Source of the DNA: Brachypodium distachyon
Lineage: Eukaryota; Streptophyta; Magnoliopsida; Poales; Poaceae
Direction of reading: 5' to 3'
NCBI RefSeq assembly: GCF_000005505.3
Contig: NC_016135.3
Location: 24,336,613-24,400,612 of the forward strand
Length of the DNA: 64,000 nucleotides
In this document: piece by piece, positions 45,242 through 56,734 of the stretch
Position numbering within the stretch: position 1 is the first letter of the stretch
Layout of the letters: every line of letters begins with the position of its first letter
Made by a program: the position numbers and the translations under genes
The notes under the pieces: generated by a model
Told to the model about the DNA's origin: nothing
The model's input: only the letters and a program-made list of their open reading frames with translations
The model's database searches: none

Positions 45242-48154
45242 ATGGCAGAGTTGCCACCTTTGCTTAATGGGTTCTACGACGAGGGCCACCGTTGCCACGG
45301 GTGGATAGATCACCAGGACGCCATGACCGAGCCCCCTCCCACGTTCAGGCTACGAGGCTATACAAAATGGGATCTCGATCCGCGTTTTGTGCCTCGTCTA
45401 GCAGTCAGCGGCCTACTGTCGTTGGCTAAGATGTTATCTACGGGACACAACCTTATGCTTGACAGTTCTCTGTTGACAGCATTGGTTGACAGATGGAGAC
45501 CGGAGACACACACCTTCCACTTCCGGTGGGGGGAGATGACCCCAACTCTGAAAGATGTGAGCATGATCACCGGTTTGCCACTCGGTGGTCCGCCGGTCGT
45601 GCCACAACCAGAAAGTCTCACCTGGCGTGAGGACCTGGGACAACGGTTAGGTATTGCACTCCCGAGAAAGGAAGGTGGTAAGGAACTCCGGGGGGTACCC
45701 AGGAGTTGGCTTAACCACTTTACAAATGTACCTCCAGATGCAGACAATTACATTATACCTACACACCTGGTTGCATACTTGCTGTGGTTGTTTGGTTCGG
45801 TTATGTTTCCGTCGTCATCTGGTGATACAATCCCCCCTAGTTATATAGGCATTGCTGTTGAAATAGCGGACACTGATTTTCATGAAACTGTAGCTTATAG
45901 CTGGGGATCTGCGGTGCTTTGTCACACATACAGGGGTTTGTGTGACGGCGTTCAGAAAAAGCCAACGAGAAAAGAACCGATACTCTGTGTGTGCTACATA
46001 CTTCTACAGTTGTGGTCGTGGGAGCATCTCCCGATCGGACGACCGCACATACAAAATCCAGTCCACCCATATGAGGTGGCTGACCCGCGGTTTGAACCAG
46101 CAACCTTTGGAAGCCGGTGGACACATGCAAAATTAAGTTGGGCTAGAAAGTATGCAGCAAAGTGTTATCCTCTATACCACAATGAATTTGAGATGTTGCA
46201 TGACACCGAGGTGATATGGGACCCGTTCAGTCAGGACGACATAGTCAATGTAGGTGGAGATGTCGGGTTGTCGGTGCAATGCACATACGACTCCGGTATC
46301 TGGATGACGTGTTGCAAGCTAGTCTTCGCACATATGGTACAGCCATACGAGCCTGAACGGGTCATGCGGCAGTTTGGTCTTTTCCAGGAGGTACCGCCGC
46401 CCCCTCCCAGAGGGATTTCACATGATGTCCATACGTAAGTTTGTAACTTTAAAAACATAATTCTATTTTCTTTTCATCACATGAAAATAAAATTGTACAA
46501 TTATTATTGCATTTCAGGCAAACAAATCAAGGCAAGAACCGACACAACTGGCGACTAGCAAATCAAACTTGGATACAGGCTTGGAGCGATGCTTTAACCG
46601 ACACTGTCAACGAAGCTAGGTAATCATGTATTGCGTTGTTTAATTTGGAAACATGTTCGATGCTAACATCATTCTCTTCTAGAGGTTACGACCCGCGAAC
46701 ATACGAAGAATACTTGGAGTGGTACGTCCAAAGCACACGCGTGAGGCTAACACAAGGTCCACCACAGAGGCCTACTGAGCTCACGCACCAACAGCAGCAG
46801 GAAAGAGGCATGGATCGTGCCATTGCGAGTCGTCGTGATGACACGGTACTTGTATATTCTTTGTATTTCCACGTATCTTCAATACTACAATCTAATTCAA
46901 TACCATAACCACCATTTCTTAATTTTAGGTTGACAAGGCCAACAGTATCATGCTCGATGCACATGATATAATTAAAGAGAACCCACCAATACATCATCGC
47001 CTGAAGACAAAACTAAAAAATATTATGGACAATGCAAAGGACATTGTTGCCAATTGGAGTTGTGGCCATGCCGATGACGTCAACTTACGCGCATACCACA
47101 TGCCAGAAGTCCGGTCGGCACGACCGAGTGAGGCACGCTCTTCACGGCCCAGTGATGTGGAGGTACATGCAAGTTTTCGACTTATAATCTACATGCAAAC
47201 GGCACATCTGTATATTAAGTTATGTTTTCACAGACTGGTGGACGAGTAGACTCAACGTTGTTGCGTACGTCATCGAGGACTCCTATACAACGGTCTATGT
47301 CCGGCGCTTCAAGATTACAAAATGTTACTCCTATACAGCGGTCTCAGTCCGGCGCTTCACGATTACAAAATGTGCAGGTTCGCCTCCATAGATATTGTAT
47401 TCACATGTACACATCACTTCAATGGTCATTTTGTTTACTAATGCGCATATATATCTCGTAACCGCAGTATGGCCTACAAACGACATGGGAAGAGAGCCCG
47501 CCACAAGGGACTACTGGAGGGACCATGGCAGGGTCCTCGTACAATGTATGATTTATTTTTTATCAAAATAAAATATGAATGTTGAGAATTCAATTTATTA
47601 ATACAGACGATTTTCTTTAATAGGCCCAGTTCACTGCTGCCAGAGGGACCATGGCAGGATCCTCGTATGATCATGGCCATGGATATGAGGTACATGTATG
47701 AATTATTTTTATCAAAGTTAAGTACATAGGATGACAGAATTAATTGATATGTATGATTTTCCTCTAATAGGCCCATTTCACTACTCATGGTGAAGAAGAC
47801 TGGGGTTAGCGGACGGGCGAGACTCATACACAAGTTCATCAGCAGATACCGTTCGAACTATTCCAAGGGTACTCCTATGGCGCACAGTCATCGCAGGCGG
47901 TTCACATTTCTTCATATCCACCGCCAGAATCTACACAGCCTCATGATGCGGATTTTGTCGATTACTTTAGCGATGACCATGATATTTCTCGTAGTCTTAT
48001 TCATGAGACGCCAACGGTACCACAAGAGACACCGGAACACAATCTCCGCACCAACCCACGAGCACCGTCACCACTCACTTACTCGGCCGATCACTGTGCA
48101 CGAAAAAAAACAAAAGCACGGAAAACTACATCAGGGAGAGGGAGAGGAGAATGA
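45242..48154 (+). pseudogene. Plant mobile domain (PMD) protein gene, copy 2, stop in last exon
   Basis: Coding exons: 45242-46434, 46518-46619, 46683-46845, 46929-47162, 47234-47377, 47468-47545, 47624-47689, and 47771 onward. The start MAELPPLLNGFYDEGH follows the leader intron directly. Exon 1 holds the PMD (about residues 60-330: MLDSSLLTALVDRWRPETH, MITGLPLGGPPVV, LTWREDLGQRLG, YLLWLFGSVMFP, SWGSAVLCHTYRGL). Exon 5 (47234-47377) contains a 16-residue tandem repeat. In the last exon the Trp codon of copy 1 is TAG (47807-47809), giving 672 residues instead of 787 and removing the Lys/Arg-rich tail. The long first reading frame (398 codons) is otherwise intact. PMD proteins in hosts act in silencing and genome stability; the transposon-encoded forms have no established biochemical function. 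Confidence 0.8.
47279..47374 (+). repeat. 48-bp in-frame tandem duplication in PMD gene
   Basis: Units 47279-47326 and 47327-47374 both encode TPIQRSxSGASRLQNV. Copy 1 has the same pair at 1847-1942, so the duplication predates the split of the two copies. Confidence 0.85.
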
Positions 48155-48390
48155 TTATGCTATTGTATGTAATGTATATCTTCTGTTGCGACTTCTTTAA
48201 ATAATTGCCATGGACGTTGACCAACTCTTTATAAATGACTTGATTATTTAATTTGCTGGAAGATAGGATAACTTCGATTACAAAACATCAAGGGATATTA
48301 CAACAGAGATAGGGATTAAAAACAATACGGGATATTACAACAAATACCGGAATTAAGATACGGTGCCGAAATTAAGATACGGTGCCGAAC

Positions 48391-49048
48391 TTAAGATACA
48401 GTGCTGAAATTAAGATACAGTGCAACTGAAACTACGATACATTGTGGGATTCTACTGAGTCCAGCGTGGCCATTTTCCCTTTCCCTTACCATCTGCAGCG
48501 TCTTCCTGCGCACGTCGCGCCCTCTCTCTCTCTTCCTCTCTCTCTCCGCCTCGCGAAGCTCCTTCTCTTCATGTTCCTTTTCCTCTTTCTTCTGGCGTTG
48601 CTCCTCTTGCCAGCGCTTCATCTTCTCCGCCGCCTCTTCACGACGTGTCGCAGCATGGAATTTTTCCCATACTACTTTGTGGTCGTACTCAATGTCATAT
48701 TTCGCCCACGCTGGCTGCTCATGGTCGATCCACTCGTAATACGAACAGAGGGGCGGAGGAGACTACAACACAAAAATATTATGGTCAATCATATGCAACA
48801 GACAACAAACTTATCTCGTAGATGTTGGAATGCACCGGTGGTTGCTCGTACACGTTACGTTGTGGGGCCGGATCATGAGCATAATTTGCACACATGAAAA
48901 ATCGCCGACCTTTAGTGTACGAGAAGGGATCATCCGCGGTTTTTGCCTTGCAAAGATCGCCGCACCGGCACCTAGGAAATTCAACCCCTTCTTCCAGCAT
49001 CGCGGGCATCTTCTTCTTCGGCATCGGATCAGGGTCGGACGAAGCCAT
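48391..49048 (-). CDS. GRF-like zinc-finger/coiled-coil protein of PMD element, copy 2
   Basis: Two exons (48836-49048, 48391-48762) join in frame to 194 residues. Start MASSDPDPMPKKKMP. A zinc finger at about residues 26-62 shows RCRCGDLCKAK and then KGRRFFMCANYAHDP, matching the GRF layout (C-x-C-x-C...GRRF-x-C). Exon 2 adds CSYYEWIDHEQPAWAKYD and a 40-residue Glu/Lys/Arg coiled coil. The donor is CCG|GTGCAT and the acceptor TTGTAG|TC. It is convergent with the PMD gene (stop codons about 240 bp apart). The homologous gene in copy 1 has a stop before the coiled coil, so this is the only intact version in the window. Function is unknown; accessory or regulatory protein of the transposon is my inference. 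Confidence 0.65.
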
Positions 49049-49446
49049 GCCTAACTTTGAAGGAACTACACGAATCAAACCAATGCAACACAAAAAATTA
49101 GAGCAACAAAAATACTTACTAACCTCCTTTCTTCTACCAGCAGCAACACAACCAAGAAGAGCTAAAGAAGAGGCTAAGATTTGCTCGATGAAGACCCAAG
49201 TCAGCCCGAGTGAATCTTTTATAGCACTAGTGGGTGCACTGGGGGCGGGAAAAAAGCTATTCCGCCAATGCAAATGGCCGAAAGGGTTTCACCTGGCAAG
49301 ATTCGATTCTCTGCTGGTGGTGTTGCATCGTGGGAATCTTGGGGGCCTTCCACCCATGGCATTGGTGGGAAGGACCCTGGTGTCCTTTTGGCCGACATGC
49401 GCAGAGGACAGGGGACCCTACTAGCCTAAAAAAGCCCATGCATAGG

Positions 49447-49473
49447 CTTTCCGCCAATGGGATTGGAGGAAAG
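49447..49473. repeat. Subterminal palindromic motif, copy 2
   Basis: The same palindrome as at 4071-4097, with no change, next to further TTTCCGCC half-motifs at about 49476 and 49520. Confidence 0.5.
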
Positions 49474-49641
49474 GACTTTCCGCCTTTGGCATTGTCACGA
49501 AGCTTCGGCGTCCGGCTCAGTTGGCGGAAAGCTCTACGTGGCGCCTTTTGGGCCTTCCGCCAGGCTACTTTTGTCAAATCTTTTGAAAGGGGGCTACTTT
49601 TGTCAAAACGGTGAGCGAGGGGGCTACTGACGCAAAAAAAT

Positions 49642-49919
49642 CCTCCTTCCTATGTGCTGATTGATATAACAGGGGATGATTCATGGAGGGCATTTCTGAA
49701 TGTGGCGTTGCGCCATGTTGGATCTTTCAAACTGTTTGTTAAATGGAATGTCAAGAGAACAAGTTCTGTTTCCAAGTCAATCCACAATAATACTGCCAAG
49801 GTTGTAGATGAAGATCCAGCTGCGACAGATGCATCCGATGATGGAAGCTGGCCAACTTGCAAGCACGATAAACCATGCACTATTGAAACTTCATGGGACC
49901 GTCAAGACCCAGGGCATTT
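49642..49919 (+). pseudogene. Fragment of a MULE-like/zinc-finger coding sequence
   Basis: Immediately after the element edge the + strand reads PPSYVLIDITGDDSWRAFLN, which resembles the N-terminal segment of MULE transposase proteins, then an acidic linker and WPTCKHDKPCTIETSWDRQ, which resembles the first half of a GRF-type zinc finger. It ends at TGA (49924). It is not the continuation of the transposase at 42519-44426, since both are N-terminal. It may be what the PMD element inserted into. The match is recognised by eye only. Confidence 0.4.
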
Positions 49920-49926
49920 TGCATGA

Positions 49927-50354
49927 ACATGTTATTTTGCAACATCTGTACATTGGTTCTACTTCATGCTGAGTCAAACTATGCTGAAAACCTGAAACCT
50001 TCCAGCGTCCCACAAAATGGCAATTTGGAAGCGGCAATTTATTTATTTATTTTTGAATCCATGAATTCCGAGTGAAACACCCTTTTTTTAAGAACCTGTA
50101 GGACAAAACTATCACCTTACATGATAGTACTATTTTATGGCAAAGCATCTGAATCTTACATGAACAATGCAAAAACATGAACATTTCCAGCATGAACATG
50201 CCTAAAAGATGAACTACACAAAACAAAATTTGAAGCTATTTCTACTTATACCCCATGAGGCCATGAACAAGAACTTGTCTCCTATTCATAGTGTACAACA
50301 GTACAACAGCCCCCTCCTCCATACCAGTACATCATAGCTTCTTGCTTAGATGTT
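49927..50354. other. 3' flank of HAK gene
   Basis: AT-rich, no coding signal; expected to hold the HAK 3' UTR on the - strand. Confidence 0.4.
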
Positions 50355-53300
50355 TCAAATGTAGTATATTTGCCCAACATTAAGAAGGCTCTCATGGGGA
50401 ATATGGAAAATCACACTGTTTTCCCTGCAGATCCTCCTCATGAAAGCATACATGTAATCCACAGCGACCTTCTTGATGATTCCCGAATCTCTCCGTGCGC
50501 GCACAATGGTGTTCCCTAGGATGTGGACGACACCGGCGTCCTTGCACCGGTTCAAGAACTCTAGTTCGTTGCTGACTGTCTGGCTGGCGTGGCTTGAATA
50601 CGTCAATAGATTATTCACCCTGAAGGGTGACTGCACCGGGACAATAGAATCCTGTGATGAGTAGCTCAGATCACCATTGGAGCACATTGTGTTGATAGTT
50701 TTTTCTCCCAGAAATGTGTTATTGATTGATCCCTCTGTCCTTTGCTCTGGCACGCTGAACTCGTCAGACTCTGAATAACCATCCATCATGCTCTCAAGTC
50801 GGATGAATAAGGTGAGGCAGTCGAAGAGCATCTTCTCAAAATCGTCATCTTTCTTGTGGAGGTCTTTATATCCATACCTTGCGATGCAACGGAATATATG
50901 GAAGTTCTTTGGCCCAATCCTCCTCACAAGGAACCGCTCCTCCATTGGGACAGTGTAGACGGGAAGATACTTCACACACACGAAGACAACAACTGAGTGG
51001 ATAGCAGGTAGGTTGGTGATAAAGTGGGAGAATATGTGAGGGACGCCACTTGCGAGCTCAGTATACACAAAGCCTATCCCTGGAACCCTGACAAGACCAA
51101 GGCTCGGACCGAGGCCAAGAATCCAGGCCATTGAGACCTTGCTGTGCATCTCAAATTCATACCGCTTCACGGTGCAATAGTGCCACACGTACATGATGAT
51201 AAAGAATGTTGTTGCAATGACAAGTGGGACCCAACCGCCTTGGTCGATCTTTAATATGCAAGCCGAGAAGTAGGGTAGCTCTACCATCAAGGAGAGCACA
51301 ATAAAGGTGACAACAAGGATCCAATGACTCTTCCAGACCAGCAGCATTACTGGTACCATCAGGAACGTTGTTACTAGCATAACTATAACAACTGCGGTGC
51401 CTGTTCATACAGCATGATATGTAAATTAGGATTTGTCTGATGTATGAATGGAGATTATGTCATGAAAATGCAGTGACAGTGCTTACTTCAGGACTGTTAC
51501 TATTATATGCTAATAATTTATTTTCAATTGTCTAAATGTAGCTTCTCCAAGCTCGGCAGTACATACTAGTTACTACAGAGTGTTGCAGACGTGGAATAAA
51601 CTTATACTCCCTCCGTCGAACAAAAGATGTCTCAAGTTTGTCAAAATTTGGATGTATCTAGACATAACTTTGTGTATAGATGCATTCAAATTTAGTCAAA
51701 GTTGAGACATCTTTGTTGGACGGAGGAAGTACACATCAAACTTCTTATAGAAAAATGTAAACATTACCATATGCATTTCCTATTTGGCTTTGGTTCTTGA
51801 ATCCAGCAGTCACAGCAACACAAAGAATCAGGAGGAGCCAATTGATGTCAGGGATATAAATCTGCCCCAGGAATTTCTTCGAGGTGTGGACTACCTTCAC
51901 ACGGGGAAAACAGCCAAGTGCAAGAGCTTGCTTTATTATTGAGTAGGTTGCAGATATGGTGGCTTGACTTGCAACTATGGCTGAAGCAGTTGCTATAATA
52001 AAGGCTGGCCAGTATATGGCATCTGCAATGATTAAAAATCTTGCTATGAGAACCATATTACATGCAGCGCTAGTACGCACTATCACAATAATGGGCACAC
52101 AATATGCCAATGTGCACCTAGTAGACATGATGTGGTGGCACACCGACCGATCTATCTTAGTATTAGTCAATATGATGATAAGTTATAGGAACTGAGGAGG
52201 ACCTGGAATGGAGCGATAAAAGGCGTCAGACACATGTTCCTTGTGGGAAATTATATAAGCAGCCTGCCCTGTGTATGCCAGTAGAAGGCATGGGAATACA
52301 ATCAAGGTGAAGGCAATCTGCAAATAGACATTTTTACTTATGGAGTGAATAATTGCATAAACATATTGTACAATATGCCTCACTGAAGACATGTTACCTG
52401 AATGGCCAATACAGGAAAATGGCATAGATCGGCATATAATGCTTCAGTTCCTGAAGAAAAATAAAAAAAATCGGCACGTTACACCAGGTCTGCTATAACT
52501 TGATGGAACATAACCTCTAATCCTGAAAAGGTTAAACTGCCTGACCTGTGATGCTAAGCATGATTCCTCCAAGAGTAGTCCAGCTGTCTGAAGTATTCCC
52601 TTTCCTTCGGAAATACCGGTATATATAGATGGGATTAAATGCTTTTAGCACCGAATTACCATACTTGTGTATGTTCAGTGCTCCGACGCTTCCAATTAGA
52701 ATGAACCAGATGAGAACTATAGGTGCAAACAGCCATCCAACTTTGTCCGTACCATAGTGTTGCATGCTAAATAATCCAATTAAGATGACCACGGCAACAA
52801 CTACAACAATATCTGCCAGACGCATACAAGATCATAAATTCATAATTAATAGATAAATAGATGTGAAATGCACTGCCTTCCATTATTGCAGTGAGGACAT
52901 GCTTCTACGTACTAACACTAGTTGAAGAATTTACAGAAGTTACAGTTTGCAAGAATTTGAATAAACCATGTTGAAGACAAAATATTACCAGTACTCATGT
53001 TTGGATTTTGAACTTTTATTCCACCCGATGCAGAAAGAACTGTGGAAACACGAAATCATAAATCAGATTCCTGGGTACATTGCATTTAATCGGGAAAAAA
53101 AAGATGATGAACATGAGTTCAGAAGAGATTATGCAGAATACCTGATATAGCAGGAGTAAGGATTCCATCTCCGATAGCTGTGCAAGTACCAATGAGGACA
53201 AGAATAAGAAGGCAGTTTCTTTTATATGCGCGTGTCTCTAGCCATCTCTTTATTTTTACTGCAAGTGAGTTCTCCTCATAAGTTTGCCGACTATATGTTG

Positions 53301-54333
53301 TTAGGTCCTCATCAGTCTTGTGTTGGTTTGGTATAGTGCTGATCTTTGCATGACGGCAGAGTAGTGAATAAAGAGCAAATGTACCACCTGTTAAGAGACA
53401 AAAAAAAACAGGAGGTCATCATAACTGAAAATGTGCAAAAAAGTTGTAGAGGGAGACACATAATTTACATGTAATCTGTTTTCAGCATCAAGCAACAGTA
53501 AAATGGTCTCAGGCGAAAAGTTTCATCATTTGAAGAATGCAACATTGGCGACTCTGATTAGACACTCTGCTAATGCATTCAGTACCAACTGGTAGGCAGA
53601 GTTGCAATGATACTATTGCCAATTACAAACTTATAATGTGTTGGGATTTGTGTATAGATTAAACACTTGGATGTAGTGCAGTCAGTAAATTATACATTAA
53701 ACACTTGGTTGTAATGCAGTCAGTAAATTTTTCGTAAGTATAAAACATATCACAAGAAACAACATGTAAGCAGGATGATAATTGGACCTTGTGAGGATCA
53801 GCTATCTCACCTTGACCATTGTCATTTGCCCGCAAGACAACAAAAACATACTTCAGAAGAGGGATGAGAGTAAGGGTGTAGATGATCAAGGAAAGAGCTC
53901 CAATAACATCCTCGTCGTCATCTACTCCATGAGGAAAGGCGTTATAGAACACATACAATGGTGATGTCCCCAAGTCACCAAAGACCACCCCAAGGCTCTG
54001 AAATGCGAGTCGTAGTAACAAAACTGATGAGAACTTCTGCATCAAGGGGAATAACCGTTAATATAAATTCAAGGAAACAAACTGCACAAAAATGAGATGA
54101 CTTAGTCACAGGCAGACACCAATTCTACAGTTACCACGACTATTCATTGAAAAATCTGTAACCAAAAAGTACATAAACTAAATGTAACTAACTGAAGAAG
54201 AGAAACGACAGACCTTTTCTCTGTACATGTTCTTCAGTCTGCTTGCTTCCTCATCCATGGGTTGATCAAGGTTCTGATCTAGTTCCCACATGCTCCCCCT
54301 ATTTGTCCCCTCACTCTCCGATAGCGACGCCAT
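50355..54333 (-). CDS. HAK/KUP/KT-type potassium transporter
   Basis: A membrane K+ (or Na+) transporter of the plant HAK/KUP/KT family. Nine exons (54214-54333, 53811-54036, 53142-53387, 52989-53039, 52546-52812, 52398-52450, 52203-52317, 51768-52022, 50355-51400) join in frame to 792 residues, a typical family length. The family signature [20 protein letters not shown] lies in the first membrane segment. Others follow in order: [61 protein letters not shown], and a long cytosolic tail with [20 protein letters not shown] and [15 protein letters not shown]. It has about 10-12 hydrophobic segments. From memory the closest rice counterpart by location would be HAK12, described as Na+-permeable; I cannot confirm that from sequence. 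No lesions. Intron 8 contains a MITE. Confidence 0.95.
51605..51731. mobile_element. Stowaway MITE (HAK intron 8)
   Basis: TA-flanked, 127 bp. CTCCCTCCGTCGAACAAAAG and its inverted CTTTGTTGGACGGAGGAAG close a long hairpin with GATGTCTCAAGTTTG pairing to its partner. Confidence 0.8.
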
Positions 54334-55200
54334 TGATTTCTTTTGACCTCACACACAGCTCTCAAATCCTCACAGAAACAACAGTCCCAAGAAAAATTCG
54401 TCCACTTCAAGGCTTTGCATCAACCAAACTGAAAACTGAGAGCCTAGGGATAAGAATTCATTCTCCAATCAGGTACGATTTTTTTCTCCCACTCAAAGCT
54501 CGACCTCAAACCTCCACATCAACGCCTACTCCTTCAATTCTTGAATCAATAGAGATATTAGAGCTTTGGTTTATCAAACAGACACCAAGCCTTCTCACTG
54601 AAGAATTGCTTCCACCGCTTTGAATTCTGGGGGATATTTGCAAGAAGCATAAATGGAAGGTCCGTCCCAAGCACGGAGCGCCGCCAAGAATCAAAGCACA
54701 GGAACTCCAAGATTTGTCAAAACAACCGAAATTGCCTTACACGAACGTGCCCCGGATTCCACGAAGCACGAAAAAGAAATCCCAACCAAAACCCCAACCT
54801 TTCTTCCTCCGTAAAACCTCGCCAGGAACAACCTCTACCCCGGCGGGCGGCGAGGCCAGCCCGGGCTCCGAAGCGGCAAGGCACGACGGCTGCGACAGGG
54901 GAGAGGGCGAGGATGAGGAGGAGGGCCCGAGGCGGAGAGAGCAGCAGAGCACCCAACCAAGCAAACAGAGCGAAAGAAGCGAGGAAAAATTGCCAGGACA
55001 GAGGAGCAGCATATGAAGAAGAGGAGGAGGCAGGTGGGCGCCCACTAATTCGGTCAGGAATTCCACTCGTAAAAATGGCTCTTGGATTTGGATATGGAAG
55101 GCACTGTTAATGTAAGGAAGGTGACAAGGAGAAGAAGAAGAAGATGAGGACCAGATGGGTTCTTGCAGGAAGGAGCCATCAGCCATCCCTGGCTGCTAGT
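54334..55200 (-). promoter_or_regulatory. HAK 5' leader and upstream region
   Basis: GC-rich purine-biased sequence at 54830-55000 and A-rich 54340-54800. Likely contains the leader and promoter. A (GAA)n tract lies at about 55123-55145. No TATA box selected. Confidence 0.35.
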
Positions 55201-56612
55201 GCTATGCGCTAAAGAACAGTAAACTCTGTAAGAACAAACTGATGCTGATGCTGACTCTGACGCTGACGTGCTATGTAACCTGATGCTGCTTAATTAATCA
55301 GTATTAGTTCTTAATCAAGTTGATTTGATGTTACTTGATTAATTATTGCTCCTAGCCTAGTTACTTTGAGTCTTTGATGCTGCTAATCCGTCATGGTATA
55401 TTGGTATGGGAGATCCAAGCTTGTCCCTTTGTGTGTTAATTAAATAAGCAGTTTTGTCAGTGAGTTGCTTCTTGTATGTCCCGTAGTAGCTAGCCCGCAG
55501 GTTGCTGCATTGCTGCTTACCACCTGCAACTTGGAATATATCTGAATAACATATTGCTTGCTGTCTGACTTTAATTACTGACTTGTTTATGCCACTAATA
55601 TCTTTTTAGTATCTTGAGCTCTAGAATCTCTAGCCTGCCTGCATCGATCAGCCAATAGTTAATCTGATCTTATTTCCGTGATTCGCAAGCGGTGTCCACC
55701 TTAATTATTTTACTTTGTTGGCATGCAGTACAAATCTTGCATCGACAAAAGCATGAAACCGTTCTAACCGTAATTATTTTTCAGTATACTTTCCGAGGAC
55801 GATCTGTATCCTGGTACATATCACATCTGAGTTAACCACCATCAGAGAAACCTGAAGAGATTGAGTGTGTGGCCTGAAAAGACTGAAAACCAAGCGATAC
55901 AATTGCAGCAGGAATCTTTCAGGAGGGAAGTGCTCCAGATCTATTTAAATTTTGAGGAGAGCAAGTGCTGCAATTATGCAAGTTGCAAGGGAATTGGAAT
56001 GGGATGCAAATGCAATAATGGCTATGCTAAAATAATCAATCAATAATGTGAGGGGAATTATGCTTGTGGAATTGATACCCAAGCAAAGCAGACTTTTCCT
56101 GTGGCAGTAAACCCCCGGCCCAGGTGATTCGATTTGTCACCACCAGTGAGTGATTATGCTAAATAATTAACAATGCACTGCAGGATAACAACCATGGGTG
56201 TCAGTGGAGTTTTTGACACTGTCAATGGAGTTAAATCTAGGGTAAATATAGTTCAGAGGTGTTGGTACCCGGTTGCTCCATGTCTATCCATATACAACTC
56301 CAAGTCCAAAAATAATAATATTACTATTAACTTGGATAGATACATGACACAAGAGATAAATCCGTCCTTGTCTGCTGTAATTAATAGCTTCACCTGGCTC
56401 GATCTCCGCAGATTCAGATATGCATGCGTTTGCTTGCATACCAAGAGAAGCGGATAATAATATCCAGGTCATCGGCCGCAATGCTCAAGAGCAGTGATGT
56501 GCGCATGGGACATTGCATTTGCCCTTACCGCCGCACTTTCCTACGTCACGGCTCCAACGGAACCGCTTCATCATCGTCTCGTCCATACCTACGGGCTTAC
56601 AAGGTTTTCACG

Positions 56613-56734
56613 TACTACCACTGTCTAAAGATGTCTCAACTTTGATTTAAAGTTGAATGCACCTATACACTAAATCATGTCTATACATCAAAATTTTAAC
56701 AAACTTGAGACATTTTTATTGAACGGAGGAAGTA
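56613..56734. mobile_element. Degenerate Stowaway MITE
   Basis: The right end TTATTGAACGGAGGAAGTA and the body (AGATGTCTCAACTTTG paired with AACTTGAGACATTTTT) match the element in HAK intron 8. The left terminus has decayed to TACTACCACTGTC. Confidence 0.6.

Larger units (their letters stand above)
44427..49641 (+). mobile_element. PMD-carrying transposon, copy 2
   Basis: 45432-49641 duplicates 1-4262. The right edge is the shared ctactgacgcaaaaaa. The left edge is not visible by comparison because copy 1 starts outside the window; it lies somewhere after the MULE sequence stops (about 44372). Contents: leader exon and intron, nine-exon PMD gene on +, two-exon zinc-finger gene on -, then a subterminal region with the palindromic TTTCCGCCAATG motifs. 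It lacks about 55 bases present in copy 1 (junction near 49329-49340). Confidence 0.75.

Noticed and set aside
44372..49641. PMD element as a simple insertion into the MULE transposase
   Set aside because: Sequence after 49641 does not continue the transposase reading frame, and no target duplication could be identified.
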